From: Pyronema omphalodes
Lineage: Eukaryota; Ascomycota; Pezizomycetes; Pezizales; Pyronemataceae
Direction of reading: 5' to 3'
Length of the DNA stretch: 64,000 bases
Assembly: GCA_024516155.1 (NCBI GenBank)
Contig: JAJJXM010000008.1
Coordinates: 806,001-870,000 of the forward strand
The position numbers and the translations under genes are program-made. The first letter of the stretch is position 1; each line of letters opens with the position of its first letter. Of the stretch, positions 12,096 to 22,806 are shown piece by piece. The notes below the pieces were generated by a model that had not been told where the DNA came from, did not search any database, and saw only the letters and a program-made list of their open reading frames with translations.

Positions 12096-12270
12096 CAAAC
12101 TTCAAACTTCAAACTTCAAACTTCAAACTTCAAACTTCAAACTTCAAACTTCAAACTTCAAACTTCAAACTTCAAACTTCAAACTTCAAACTTCAAACTT
12201 CAAACTTCAAACTTCAAACTTCAAACTTCAAACTTCAAACTTCAAACTTCAAACTTCAAACTTCAAACTT
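12096..12270. repeat. Minisatellite (CAAACTT)25
   Basis: Twenty-five perfect copies of a 7-bp unit (175 bp). The perfection implies recent expansion or homogenisation. Because 7 is not a multiple of 3 the array is open in several frames and gives a spurious KLQTSNF peptide. Confidence 0.95.
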
Positions 12271-12364
12271 CAGTATCAAGATATACACACCAAGACTATA
12301 GTAATGAAAAGCTCCCAGCGACCCATATAGAACCTCGTGTAGTTTTCCGACCCGTCAAAGATCA

Positions 12365-12441
12365 GCCAGAAACCAGCCAGAAACCAGCCAGAAACCAGCC
12401 AGAAACCAGCCAGAAACCAGCCAGAAACCAGCCAGAGACCA
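12365..12441. repeat. Minisatellite GCCAGAAACCA, 7 copies
   Basis: Six perfect 11-bp copies plus a seventh with one change (GCCAGAGACCA). A related motif, AGTCAAAGACCGG, follows. Confidence 0.9.
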
Positions 12442-12702
12442 GTCAAAGACCGGTACCAACCAACCAAACAATCACCAACAGGACTATATACCTTCCAGTC
12501 CCACTTCACCTTCATCCTCTCCCCGCCAATCTCAATCCTCCATTACAGCTACACCACACACCATACCCTCTTCCGCTCCATCAATTAACCAACCAATCCA
12601 TTTTTCCCAAAATAGAAAAATCAACCACTACTATCATTATCTTCCCCGTCCTCCGTCCCCTGTTCCCCACCGCATCATTATAATACACCATAAAAAATAG
12701 CT

Positions 12703-12800
12703 CATAACCCATAACCCATAACCCATAACCCATAACCCATAACCCATAACCCATAACCCATAACCCATAACCCATAACCCATAACCCATAACCCATAACT
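12703..12800. repeat. Minisatellite (CATAACC)13-14
   Basis: Thirteen perfect heptamers and a final CATAACT. The other strand reads GGTTATG, one base longer than the TTAGGG telomere repeat. It is internal, so it is listed as an ordinary minisatellite. Confidence 0.92.
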
Positions 12801-13050
12801 CATATCTCATATCTCACAGCCCATAACTCAAGAACTTCATGATACCACACCACATAAGATAATTCCTCGCTGTACGGTATCAGTTATTTCGAGTGATGGT
12901 TTGTGGTTTGTGATTAGCAGTGATAGTCATCGTCATTGTTAGTGATTAGCCATGAGAAATCCAGGGATCCAGGGATAGCCCATAATAGTAATACCGTAAA
13001 GCTACCGGGATATATCTTTCATGATATGATGGCTGAAGGAAGGGGGAAAG

Positions 13051-13115
13051 ATTGGATTGGATTGGATTGAATTGGATTGGGTTGGGTTGGGTTGGGTTGG
13101 ATTGGATTGGATTGG
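13051..13115. repeat. Pentamer array ATTGG/GTTGG, 13 units
   Basis: Thirteen 5-bp units: outer ATTGG copies (one ATTGA) around four central GTTGG copies. The variant copies are clustered, as expected from slippage or unequal exchange. Confidence 0.88.
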
Positions 13116-13200
13116 TATGGATTGATATATGATTGATAGTGCACAGATACATGACTGATAAACTATGGGGAGTTTTATTTTTTTTGGTTCTTCTCTTCCT

Positions 13201-13368
13201 CTATTCCTCTATTCCTCTATTCCTCTATTCCTCTATTCCTCTATTCCTCTATTCCTCTATTCCTCTATTCCTCTATTCCTCTATTCCTCTATTCCTCTAT
13301 TCCTCTATTCCTCTATTCCTCTATTCCTCTATTCCTCTATTCCTCTATTCCTCTATTCCTCTATTCCT
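13201..13368. repeat. Minisatellite (CTATTCCT)21
   Basis: Twenty-one perfect 8-bp units (168 bp). Two overlapping frames translate into repeated YSSIPLFL; these are artefacts of the array, not genes. Confidence 0.95.
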
Positions 13369-14776
13369 GTCTCGTTATTTCATTGTTTCCCTGCCCTTCC
13401 CGCCTTCCAGAACTTGAAGCATAACCCCGAATCTGAATGGAAGATCTCAGCTCATCAATCACAAATCTCCGGCAACTCTAACCCGCAAACCACAAACCAT
13501 AAATCCCAATCCTCATCCACAACTTACAACTTACAACTTACGCCCCGAAGTTCCACAGCTCCATACTTCCATAGTTCAAAGTTGCGAGTTGCGAGTTGCG
13601 AGTTGCAGTATTACAAAACGGGTCAACAGCAAAACTGCAAAACTGCAAAAAAAAGACTCGCACCCCCTCCCCATCCCCCTCCCCCTGCCCCTCCCCCTGC
13701 CTCACGTGCCCCACCTAATATAACCAAGCACAATCGAATACTCATCCCAAATCATCACAAATCATCACAAATCATCACAAATCATCCCAAAACATCACAA
13801 AAAAACACCAAGTCACAGTCATATAAATCATATAAATCATAAAAGTAGTAAATTCAAGTCTTCAAGTAAATCTCAATACATTCCAGTATCCCATTCCTGA
13901 TCCTCATCCATCACCAACCCCCTCCTCCTCATCTCCCTTTACATCTCCCTTTACATCTCCCTTTATATCCTCGCTCTCCCTTCATATCTCCGCTTTCGCA
14001 TCTTTCAACCCCACCTAATCAACCATCAAAAAAAATCCACAAAAAAATCCGCAAAAAGAAAAACAGAAATAAAAATAAAAATAAAAACCCAGAACAAAGC
14101 ACCCGCAATGCAATTACATAGTTTTTGTTCGAAAAAGAGAAGTAAAAAAAAAGAAAGTAAAAAAGTAAAAAAGTAAAAGACCCAGAAAGATACAATCCAC
14201 ATCCACATCCACATCCGTTACAAAACCACCATCAACGTAAAACCAACACAACAACACAACAACACAATCAAGCAACGCAAAAGCAAAAGCAAAAGCAAAA
14301 AACTCCTAGAAAAAAAAACAACACAGAAAAAAAAAGAACGCAAAACAGAAAACAAGATAACGCTAACAATAGTATAGGGTAATTAACCAAACCAATTAAC
14401 CTTCTTCATCCTAGTCTTCTTTCTTTATGGTATGTAATGTAATGTATGTAATGTATGTAATGTACCTTTTATCCTATCCTATCCTATCCTATCTTGTCCT
14501 ATCTTGTCTTATTCTATCCAACTATATCCAATTCCCCTCCCTTTTCCCAGGCTCCCTAGCTCCCAGCTGCAAGTCGACAATTCAGCCAATCGGTCGGTAA
14601 AAGTCCTGCGCTCGGGTTTGAGGTGGGTTGAGGTAGGTTGAGTTGACATCTAATTCCGCAAATCCACAGCGCAGCGAAAAGTGGTCGCGTGCGCACTGTC
14701 GCGTGCCTTCTGCCTAGTTGCCGACAAGTATATATAAATATATCCACACCAACGCCCATCGTATGATCCTTTCCTA
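13369..14776. other. Intergenic, short imperfect repeats
   Basis: No gene seen. Short tandem motifs include GTTGCGA (about 13582-13603), CAAATCATCA (about 13749-13780), AAAAGC (about 14278-14300), GTAATGTAT (about 14432-14465) and TATCC/TATCT (about 14470-14515). The right part is the 3' flank of the minus-strand repeat-motif gene. Confidence 0.5.
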
Positions 14777-17548
14777 CTACCACAGTCCCCTAACCTCACT
14801 TTCCGGATTTTCGCCGACCCATTTTTCGCAATACTTTTTCAAAGCAGCCTTTCGATCCCTCTTCACCACCACTATTGACAATCCCGTATACTGTGCAAGT
14901 TCCGGATCAAATTTCGCCGCTACATTCTCAAACTGTAATCCCAGATATTTCCAAACATCATCAACAAATTCCTTTGTAACTTCCGATGCTACAGAGTGCT
15001 GTGTTCGCTTTGTAGGAGGTAATGATGCTACGGTGTATCCGGGACTTGGACCACCAGGAGTCTTGCTCCACATGCGTGGAGGGGCACTTGGTAGTCGACC
15101 AACCACGCTCAGTTGACCTGCGGCGGCCAACTTTGATGCTGCGTGTTGCTTTGAAATCCCACTGCGCAGAGAGTTGGTGTTGTCGATCCATGCTCCGGGA
15201 CGTGGACTAGCGCCGGTTGTTAGTGTGGTAGTGGTTGTGGAGGTGCCTCCTGAAGGTTTCCACATTGTAGGGATGTGCAGTTTTCTTCGGTAATCGTATT
15301 CGTCTGTAGTATCGGGCCCACAAAGGACTGGAGGTTCGAATTTCTCAAAGCGCGGTGAGTGGCAGATGGGGTAGTCGTCTTCCTCTTCGTTGTCGAGGTG
15401 ATTGTTCAAGTTGGCGACGTCCCCGTCAAGTTCAGTTGTATTAATGCTGAGGGGCTCTGTGGAAATTTGCCTCAGTTTCGGGCGGATGGTTTCGGAGGAT
15501 TCGGAGCGAGTGGTTGGGTCTTCCCGGGGGCGATGCGGGGTATGGCTATCTTTGGGTGTTGGGCTTGGACTCCTTGTGGACGACGCAACAGGGCTTTTAC
15601 CGGACTCGGCTATGACGACGGGAAAGGGGTACTCGACACCTTCCCTGGCTTTATGGTCTTCCCGACTGAGAATGCCATCCTCTGCATCCTGTTTTAATTT
15701 CTCCTCGAGCGCCATTGCGTAGCCCGAAAAGCGACCATCCTCCAACGAACTCACGGCGGATGACAAGTCGCGTGCCTGGTTGGGTTGACTCGCCGGCTTC
15801 GAAAGCTTGGTCGGAACATCCCAAGCCATCGAAGTAGCGCATGATGTAGGCGATGAGCTAAGACTGGGACAAGTTGAAGTCATTGGGCTTCCTTCTGTTG
15901 GACTGCCAACAGGACTACTTGGTGCGGAATCAACAGGTTCCTCCAAATGCCACACGTGGTCAGCAGCTGGAGCAGCAAATTTCTGAACCTTTCTTCGCGC
16001 TTTGTCTCCCCCACGAGAAAATGGATGGACCCCTGGTGATGTCGCTTTTCCAGATGTGCTTTCCCGTCGTAACCCGGGAGATCGGCTCGTCCATCTGGAT
16101 ACGGATATCGGCTGCGGAAGCTCCAGATGCATCTGTGCGTAGGGGATTCGCATTCTCGAAGACCGCATGGAACTTTCTACGAACTGCGGCACCAGTGGAC
16201 GCGCGGTAATCGGACGGTACGATCTTCTTGTTGTCTCGATTGGTTGGGCTGCAATATCGGGTCCAAAGAACGATGTGGTAGGGGTAGGAGGATCGTCTCT
16301 CTGGATTGGGGATGGTCCAGGGCGATTCGATCGCCTTGTAGTCTCGATAGGAACCGGCGATGGGAATTCTCGCTGGGACTCGGAGGCAGACGGGCGGTTT
16401 GAGCGTCGCGTGGTCTCAATGGGTTCCGGGAGAATCTCCTTGCTCTCGGAAGCCTTACTTCCAGAGGGACGGTTGGATCTCCGTGTACTTTCGATGGGTT
16501 CGGGGAGGATTTCCTTCACAGGCCTATTTGATCTCCTAGATGTTTCAATTGGCTGGGGAAGGAATTCCTTCTTTTCTGATGACTGCGACTGGGATGCATC
16601 CTGCTGAGTTGTCTCTGAGCGGGGTTCCTTTTCCGTTATGGTCCCGTCATATTCATCTGCAGACACCATCTTATTAAGAGGGCTTCTCCTGGTTGACCTC
16701 TTTGTAGTCTCTATCGGCTGCGGCAAATTTAAAGTAGATCCCATCCATAGTGTTTCCTCCTCCTGCGATCTCTTCTTTGGCGTGGGCCGGGTCCGGTTGG
16801 TCTTCCTCACCGTCTCAACCGGCTGCGGAAGGAACGGCTTGTCCGGCGCGAAACTACCCTCACCACTCGGAAGATGCGGACGATGGATCATATTCGGACG
16901 GTTACTGATAAGTGCAGCCTCTTCTGGTTGCGGTAGTGGTGTGTAAACCTTTTTCCTCGGTCTCAGTCGTGACTCAATCGGCTGAGGGATTGGAATTGCC
17001 ATTCCAGACGGACTTGGTGGTTTCTCCGCAACATTCGGTTTCTTTTTTGTAGCCCACTCCTCCAATCTCTTTTCTCTAGCTTTTGCTTCTTCATCTTTTC
17101 TCCGCTGTGCCTCTGTAGCTTTTGGTCCTGTCGCCGAACTCGCCTGAGAAGGAATCTCTTCCGGTCTCCTGACGAGCTTACTCCGTAGTGAACGCTCCTC
17201 CTTAAGCGGTGCGGGTTCTGGTAGAGGAAAACCCGCGACCGCACCGAGCCACATTATTTCATCCACCGTCTTTTTCTGTCGGGGTTGAAATAGTCCCTTT
17301 GGAGCCTCCTTTTCAACATCTCTACTGTTTTTCCTAGACCAAGTACCAGCTGTTGGGATTTTCGGCGGGGATCGTGGACGGTGTGTTGGAGCTTTCGAGC
17401 GCAGGGGTAGATCGACGTTCGGAGGCTGCCAGATGCTAACTGGGGGAGGTTTTGCGGGTTGTTCGAAAAAAGGAGAAAAGTATTGCGGGGCTTCATTCGG
17501 GATCTGTTGTCTCGGTTGGGCATTTTGCAATGGGTTAAGACCAGGCAT
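14777..17548 (-). CDS. Protein with about 12 PQPIETTRRSNRP-like repeats and a conserved C-terminal domain
   Basis: A single exon encodes 923 aa. ATG 17548 is chosen because the 49 codons upstream in frame are low-complexity leader sequence (LLLLLYYYY). Between about residues 108 and 490 a short motif recurs about twelve times. The best copies read LPQPIETSRRSNRP (330), LPEPIESTRRSNRP (348), LPEPIETTRRSNRP (373), PVPIETTRRSNRP (398) and AAQPIETTRRSYRP (433); outer copies are degenerate (IPQPIESRLRPRKK, LPQPISVSRWTSRS). Two copies follow a Trp motif (DEIMWLGAVAGFPLPEP at 97, EETLWMGSTLNLPQP at 264). The spacers are Ser/Pro/Glu-rich. A charged helix lies at about 145-170. The last 80 residues look folded (VTKEFVDDVWKYLGLQFENV, then AALKKYCEKWVG). 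No catalytic motif or signal peptide is visible. The repeats look like linear binding or modification sites: the Thr/Ser before basic residues could be phosphorylated. The function is unknown. Confidence 0.85.
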   Translation of the reverse strand: MPGLNPLQNAQPRQQIPNEAPQYFSPFFEQPAKPPPVSIWQPPNVDLPLRSKAPTHRPRSPPKIPTAGTWSRKNSRDVEKEAPKGLFQPRQKKTVDEIMWLGAVAGFPLPEPAPLKEERSLRSKLVRRPEEIPSQASSATGPKATEAQRRKDEEAKAREKRLEEWATKKKPNVAEKPPSPSGMAIPIPQPIESRLRPRKKVYTPLPQPEEAALISNRPNMIHRPHLPSGEGSFAPDKPFLPQPVETVRKTNRTRPTPKKRSQEEETLWMGSTLNLPQPIETTKRSTRRSPLNKMVSADEYDGTITEKEPRSETTQQDASQSQSSEKKEFLPQPIETSRRSNRPVKEILPEPIESTRRSNRPSGSKASESKEILPEPIETTRRSNRPSASESQREFPSPVPIETTRRSNRPGPSPIQRDDPPTPTTSFFGPDIAAQPIETTRRSYRPITARPLVPQFVESSMRSSRMRIPYAQMHLELPQPISVSRWTSRSPGLRRESTSGKATSPGVHPFSRGGDKARRKVQKFAAPAADHVWHLEEPVDSAPSSPVGSPTEGSPMTSTCPSLSSSPTSCATSMAWDVPTKLSKPASQPNQARDLSSAVSSLEDGRFSGYAMALEEKLKQDAEDGILSREDHKAREGVEYPFPVVIAESGKSPVASSTRSPSPTPKDSHTPHRPREDPTTRSESSETIRPKLRQISTEPLSINTTELDGDVANLNNHLDNEEEDDYPICHSPRFEKFEPPVLCGPDTTDEYDYRRKLHIPTMWKPSGGTSTTTTTLTTGASPRPGAWIDNTNSLRSGISKQHAASKLAAAGQLSVVGRLPSAPPRMWSKTPGGPSPGYTVASLPPTKRTQHSVASEVTKEFVDDVWKYLGLQFENVAAKFDPELAQYTGLSIVVVKRDRKAALKKYCEKWVGENPESEVRGLW

Positions 17549-20390
17549 TATGGTCGTTAGAAATATCGAAGTGTAGGATCTTCTTTTTTTTTTAACAGAA
17601 ATGTGTTCGTAGACGGCGTTTGTGTAGTAGTAGTAAAGTAGTAGTAGTAGTGGTAGTTTGTTGTGGTGAATTTGGTGTTGGCGGAGGAGAATCAATCAAT
17701 GCAACGAATCAAATACGAATATAACAATGTTGAGAAAGAGTGAACTGCATTCCAGAATGATAGTCGTCAGCTGCCATGTGCTACCCCGTAATTTGCGTTA
17801 CACCCCCTCTCTCTTGACTCCAATTTTGGCAAAAGCCGAGTCCAACGGCGTCACTGGGCGATGTTGATCGTACATACCTGTCAAAGTCCGTTTGGTAAAG
17901 GGGAAGAAGAGCAGCAGTAATGGAAACCGGCTCTGGGGGGAGGGGAGTGGAGTGGAGGAGAGGGCGTTCGCTCAATACAGTCGTCTCGGTCGTCCTTCTG
18001 GAATCTTGCTGGCAAGATGTCAGGCGGGGTTTATCCAGGTTCTTATCCTCCAGCCGCCGACTCAGCCGGTGGTACAGCTCGAGCGAATATATTTATTTTC
18101 TTCTGGCGGAGCCGCACGGTGGTGGTAGCACCTGCAGCAATAGTGTTCCTATAGTTTTCGGGTGTCGCGTGTACGCCAACGGGACCTTTGAGACCTTCTT
18201 TTTTTTTAAATAACGCAAAGCGAAAGAAATTGATTTTTTTTTTCCTTGTTCCCTGGATAAGTGTAGTGTGCAAACGGCGGATATAGAATAGCGAACGAAT
18301 GTGGTTGTGGTATGTATGATGTGACAAAGTGTGGGGAGGAGAGAGTGAGTGTGTATCGGAGTAAAAGTGGAAGAAGCTAAAGTTGATCTCGGTCGGTAAC
18401 TGAAAAGGACTTGGATCTCTTTTTTGTGTGATGTAATACCAATTCCCGACGAAGAAAAAAAAAAACAGGACCAACAAAAAGACAGATGCAAGATTCTCGA
18501 ATAGCGGCCAGTAGTTGGATGATGGGGTTGATGTGGGGAGAACCGAATCGCCGAACGATCGACAGACGAGTAACGAGGCGGGCTTGGACGTGGAGACGCA
18601 GGCGAGAAGGCCGAGATCGATGCACGAACGCGAGCTTTCCTGAGGTGGGTGTGTGGGGGGGGGGGGGGGGGGGGAGGGAGGGAGAAGGAGGGTGAGTGGT
18701 GGTGGTATGTCTGGTGTAGACGACGACGACCTCGACGACGACGATGACCGCGAAGGGGGTGAGTGTGTGCGTGGGGGGGGAAGCGGCGAAGACGCGGCGG
18801 TGGATCTGGCAGGAGAGACGATCGTTTAGGAAGTATGTGTATCGTGGAAGGCGGCGTGGGATGGTCGATTCGTCAGCACGGACGCCTCTGGCTGTTTCTG
18901 ACACGGTGTTTGGGAGGCGTGATGATGATGATGATGATTGAGAGAGAGAACAAAGAGAGAAAAAGAAGAGAGAAAGAAAAAAAAAAGAAGAGTAAAACGA
19001 TTATGGCAGTAACAGGAAATGCTAGAATCAGAAAGAGCTGTGTGTGCGTGTGCGTGTGTATCGGTATCCTGCTAGAGAGTTGGACTCTATCGGTTTCCCG
19101 CGCTGCTACACTCGATTGACTGATTGATTTGAGCTAAACATGTCTTTGATTAGCTTTAGCAGCAGTTTGATGTGACGAGGTACAGCACAGCGACATTTCA
19201 GTCTGGCTTCCTTGGAAACGGTGATCACAGCATCAAGATGATTTGGGATTAATATATTCAAGCCAGGCACGAGATGATGATAATCACTTTATTCCGTTAA
19301 TTTAAAGTAAAAATTCATTTGAATAAGCAGAATCATTCCTCAGCTGACAATAAAGATAACCAACCTCAATTCCGCCTTCTCATCTACAGCAAGTCAGTAA
19401 CCCTTTCCTCTTTATCAAGCAATATATAAATATAAATACACCACCGACCGCGCTCTCCACATACATAAGCGTTCCCCTGGTTCCACTCGCACAGACACCG
19501 CTCGGTTACGGCCGTGGGGCGGGGCGAGGCGAGGCAAGGCAAGGCAGGGCGGGGCGGGGAGGAGCTGGTCTGGTGGCCTGGGGAACTTGCACCTTGCACC
19601 TGGACCTTACACCTACACCTACACTTACACCTTACACCCCCTTCCAGCAGGCAGCAAGATAAAGCCACCACTTTCAAGTCCGAGACCACATAGATGGCTG
19701 GCAGGTTTTATCACTTTGAAGGGCAGGGGGCAGGAAAGGGTATCGTATCGTCGATGATTATGGATTTTCTTTTCTTTTTCTTTATCTATGGATATTTCTT
19801 TGTTTCCTGATAACAATCTTAGTTACACAGGATAGACAGTTGTGTTTAACTGGCAGATAGCTGGATTATGGATAGCTATTTAGAATCGTCAGATACATAT
19901 ATCTATTTTGTGCATAAATAAATCACAGAGATCACATCTATCTTCTGAACAGGTAACAAGACCGCAAACCACAATCAAAACCCCTCTTCCCTCCCAGCAC
20001 CTCCCCCCCAGCAACCTAGTTCTAGACTCCAGACTCCAGATCGAGTTCAGACACCCTAGAAGAGGCAAGTAAAGAAACAGGGTAACGTTAGATAACAAGG
20101 GGTTTAGTATGGTGAGCTATACTTGTGGATTGTGGACTCTGGAGTCGTATGTATGTATGTACATACATATGTAGAACCGCCATACCAGAATACGAAAAAA
20201 TCCCTATTATCGTAGGGGAAGGAAAGGAAAAGTGAAGCTGAAGATAAAGAAGCTACCGTACATATGCCATATGTTATCCACATATGGTGTTCGATACAGC
20301 AGTCGCCAATTCTTTTTTCTTCTTCCTTTTTTTGATAAAGTTTTTTTTTACGGGTACATACATATGTACACCACACCACACCATCCACAG
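17549..20390. other. Gene-free upstream region with homopolymers
   Basis: No gene recognised. It likely contains the promoter and leader of the repeat-motif gene (a TAGTAG-type tract lies near 17625-17650). It also holds a 20-base G run (18655-18674), a GACGAC/GATGAT tract (about 18719-18745 and 18921-18939), AG-rich DNA (about 18940-18995) and GGCGAGGCAAGG-type repeats (about 19520-19560). Confidence 0.45.
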
Positions 20391-20711
20391 TAGAGATGGG
20401 CGCCTAGCGTGTGACAGTAATGTACCGTAACGTAATGTCACGTATTGTTACAGTATCGTGGTCATCGTGACAGTATCGTGAATGCCAAGCTGCAGAATTT
20501 GAGGATGCCAAGGCGCTAACATACGCGTATAAGGCGACAGATAGGGGTGTAGAGCTCCTCTCCACGTCTCTCGGGCTCCTCAGGGAGCGTCTAGGCTAGT
20601 CACGTGGTGGCACTAGCTGAAGTTTGGTATGTAACGTTACATGCCAAGCTTACACCTTACGTTACAACTTTACCGTATCGTGCCCAACTTTACTGAAAAG
20701 TACCATCCCTA
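20391..20711. mobile_element. hAT-like MITE with 8-bp target duplication
   Basis: The element starts TAGAGATGG and ends CCATCCCTA (inverted ends, one mismatch in 9). It is flanked on both sides by ATCCACAG (20383-20390 and 20712-20719), an 8-bp duplication typical of hAT elements. The 321-bp interior is non-coding and rich in GTAACGTTAC-type palindromes and CAGTATCGTG-type subterminal repeats, which could be transposase-binding sites. Confidence 0.75.
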
Positions 20712-21597
20712 ATCCACAGCACCTTCAATATACATACTACATAGAGTCTTATTATTTTTCTGTATGTGCATGAGAAGGTTTTTTTTCTCAAATTACATAC
20801 ATATACGTAGTAGTAGAGGATATTTGTTTTGTATCTTATATAGCTTATATAGCCTATATCTCGTGCTGTATATCTCGTGCTGTATATCTCGTGCTGTATA
20901 TACATAAAAATACATACACATCCCTCTATCCCTCTATCCCTCTAATTCCCAGCGCGCATGAAAAAAATTTCAAAAGGAAAAAAAACCCGCTAACGCTACC
21001 GGCTACGGCACGGAATAACCAAATCTCCGCGTAAATCATAAAGTGTGGCGAAGCCTCGAAGGTGGCGAAGCCACGAAGGTTAATCGTTAGATAGACTATG
21101 TACTGTACTGTACAGGCAAGTGCCGATTAAAGCAGCCCGGTCTAAGAATAAGCTATTTTTCTATAGGACTAGCGTGGTAAAGGTTGGTAGATGCTAGATC
21201 TAGGTAAGTTGGGATATTCAATCATGGCTAAGATAACCCTGCTTGGCTTGAGGAGGCTAGGCTGGATTAAGTTATGTCATAGCTAGCTGCTAGACTAAGC
21301 TGAACTGAACTGAACTGAGCTAAGCTAATCCAAAGCTACATAGCAAAAGCTCAAGTTAGCGCAGAAGATTCTATGTAAGAGATACTAGGCCAAGCCAAGC
21401 TAGTCCAAGCTAGTCTAACCCAGTTCAAACCAAAACTAAAACCAAAACCAAAACCAAAACCAAGCAAACACGGTATGTATGTATGTATGTATCTAACTAT
21501 GTATGGCGCTATATCTAAAAGCTCCTCACATGATATATCAGATATGTAAATCTCCAGCTGCGACCAGGTTATCATCAGTTGTCGATATCTATGTCTG

Positions 21598-21632
<35 letters not shown>

Positions 21633-22620
21633 GTCTATCTATATCCATAACCACTCCCAGTAAACAACTCCCACAACCACAACCCTCCTCCCCCTCCCCC
21701 CTTCCCCATCCACAATCACTCCCACAACCACAACCATAATCCCTCCCCACCCGACTTCATATCTGTGGTCATACAACACACCCCATATCACACGACATGA
21801 AAAAAGTTTTTCCGTGCTTCTACATACATCACATCGGTGTCAGTAACTAACCATCAACCATCAACCATCAACCATCCTGAACCTATCTTCCTGTCTGTCT
21901 CAAGTTCCTGAACCTGGGCCAACGCACGCAACGCACACGCAACGCACACGCGACCGGTCGATTGGTCGATGGGTTGATGGGTTGGTTGGTCGATGGGTTG
22001 ATAGGTTGATAGGTTGGTTGGTTGCTTGGTTGGTCTGCTTCATCACCTACACTAGATAAGACAAGACAAGACAAGACTACATATACATAGAAACGACTAG
22101 AAGAGAGTTCCCTGCAGCGCCGGTGTTTATGGTGCACCTCTGGGAGACCAGGGATGGGAATGGGATGGGATGGGCATATGTATTGTATTCTTATCAGATT
22201 CTTTCGGGTAAGATTTTGGTGGATTGAATTAAGCGTAAGTATACGCACCTATGTATGTGAAAGCCTGAAAGGATGAAGGCTGAATGATGGAGGATGAAGG
22301 ATGAACCGTGTATGGTGATATATTCTGGCAGGTTTATGTATTTTGTATATATATAGCCGGGCCCCATGAAATCTTCAGATTTTCGGATTTTCGGTTTGAA
22401 GATATGAAGATTTCGGGGGAGGTACAGTGGATATAACCAATGTTGACGATATTAACGATATTCGAATATACAACAAACGATACAATACCTATTACCCATC
22501 CCTTCATCTCTGCAGTATTTCATGCTATCCAGAATCGTAAATTATCATTATATGTACCATACCATACCATCAACTGTATCTTGGGTTTATCAGGTACACT
22601 ATATATATCCGGAATTATGG
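20712..22620. other. Gene-free, microsatellite-rich
   Basis: No coding region supported. It contains TATATCTCGTGCTG copies (about 20856-20902, 3 copies), a 17-bp direct repeat GTGGCGAAGCCTCGAAG / GTGGCGAAGCCACGAAG (about 21046-21079), AACTG repeats (about 21301-21320), ACCAAA repeats (about 21430-21460) and GGTTGAT/GGTTGGT tracts (about 21960-22035). Confidence 0.45.
21596..21644. repeat. (TATC)n microsatellite
   Basis: About eleven tetramer units with two TGTC variants. Confidence 0.85.
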
Positions 22621-22755
22621 TTGTGGTGGTGGTGGTTGTGGTGGTGGTTGTGGTGGTGGTTGTGGTGGTGGTTGTGGTGGTGGTTGTGGTGGTGGTTGTG
22701 GTGGTGGTTGTGGTGGTGGTTGTGGTGGTGGTTGTGGTGGTGGTTGTGGTGGTGG
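22621..22755. repeat. Minisatellite (TTGTGGTGGTGG)10-11
   Basis: Ten perfect 12-bp units (22636-22755) preceded by a 15-bp variant with an extra TGG. Because 12 is a multiple of 3 the array gives uninterrupted poly-Val or Trp/Leu frames that are not genes. It runs into an ATTTT pentamer tract at about 22763-22806. Confidence 0.92.
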
Positions 22756-22806
22756 TTGTTGATTTTATTTATTTTATTTATTTTATTTTATTTTATTTTA
22801 TTTTAC

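Noticed and set aside
12067..12330. 87-codon frame with repeated KLQTSNF
   Set aside because: Translation of the perfect (CAAACTT)25 array; no other coding signal.
13133..13842. Long frames with repeated YSSIPLFL (up to 225 codons)
   Set aside because: Produced by the stop-free 8-bp array; the flanking translation is low-complexity and unlike a protein.
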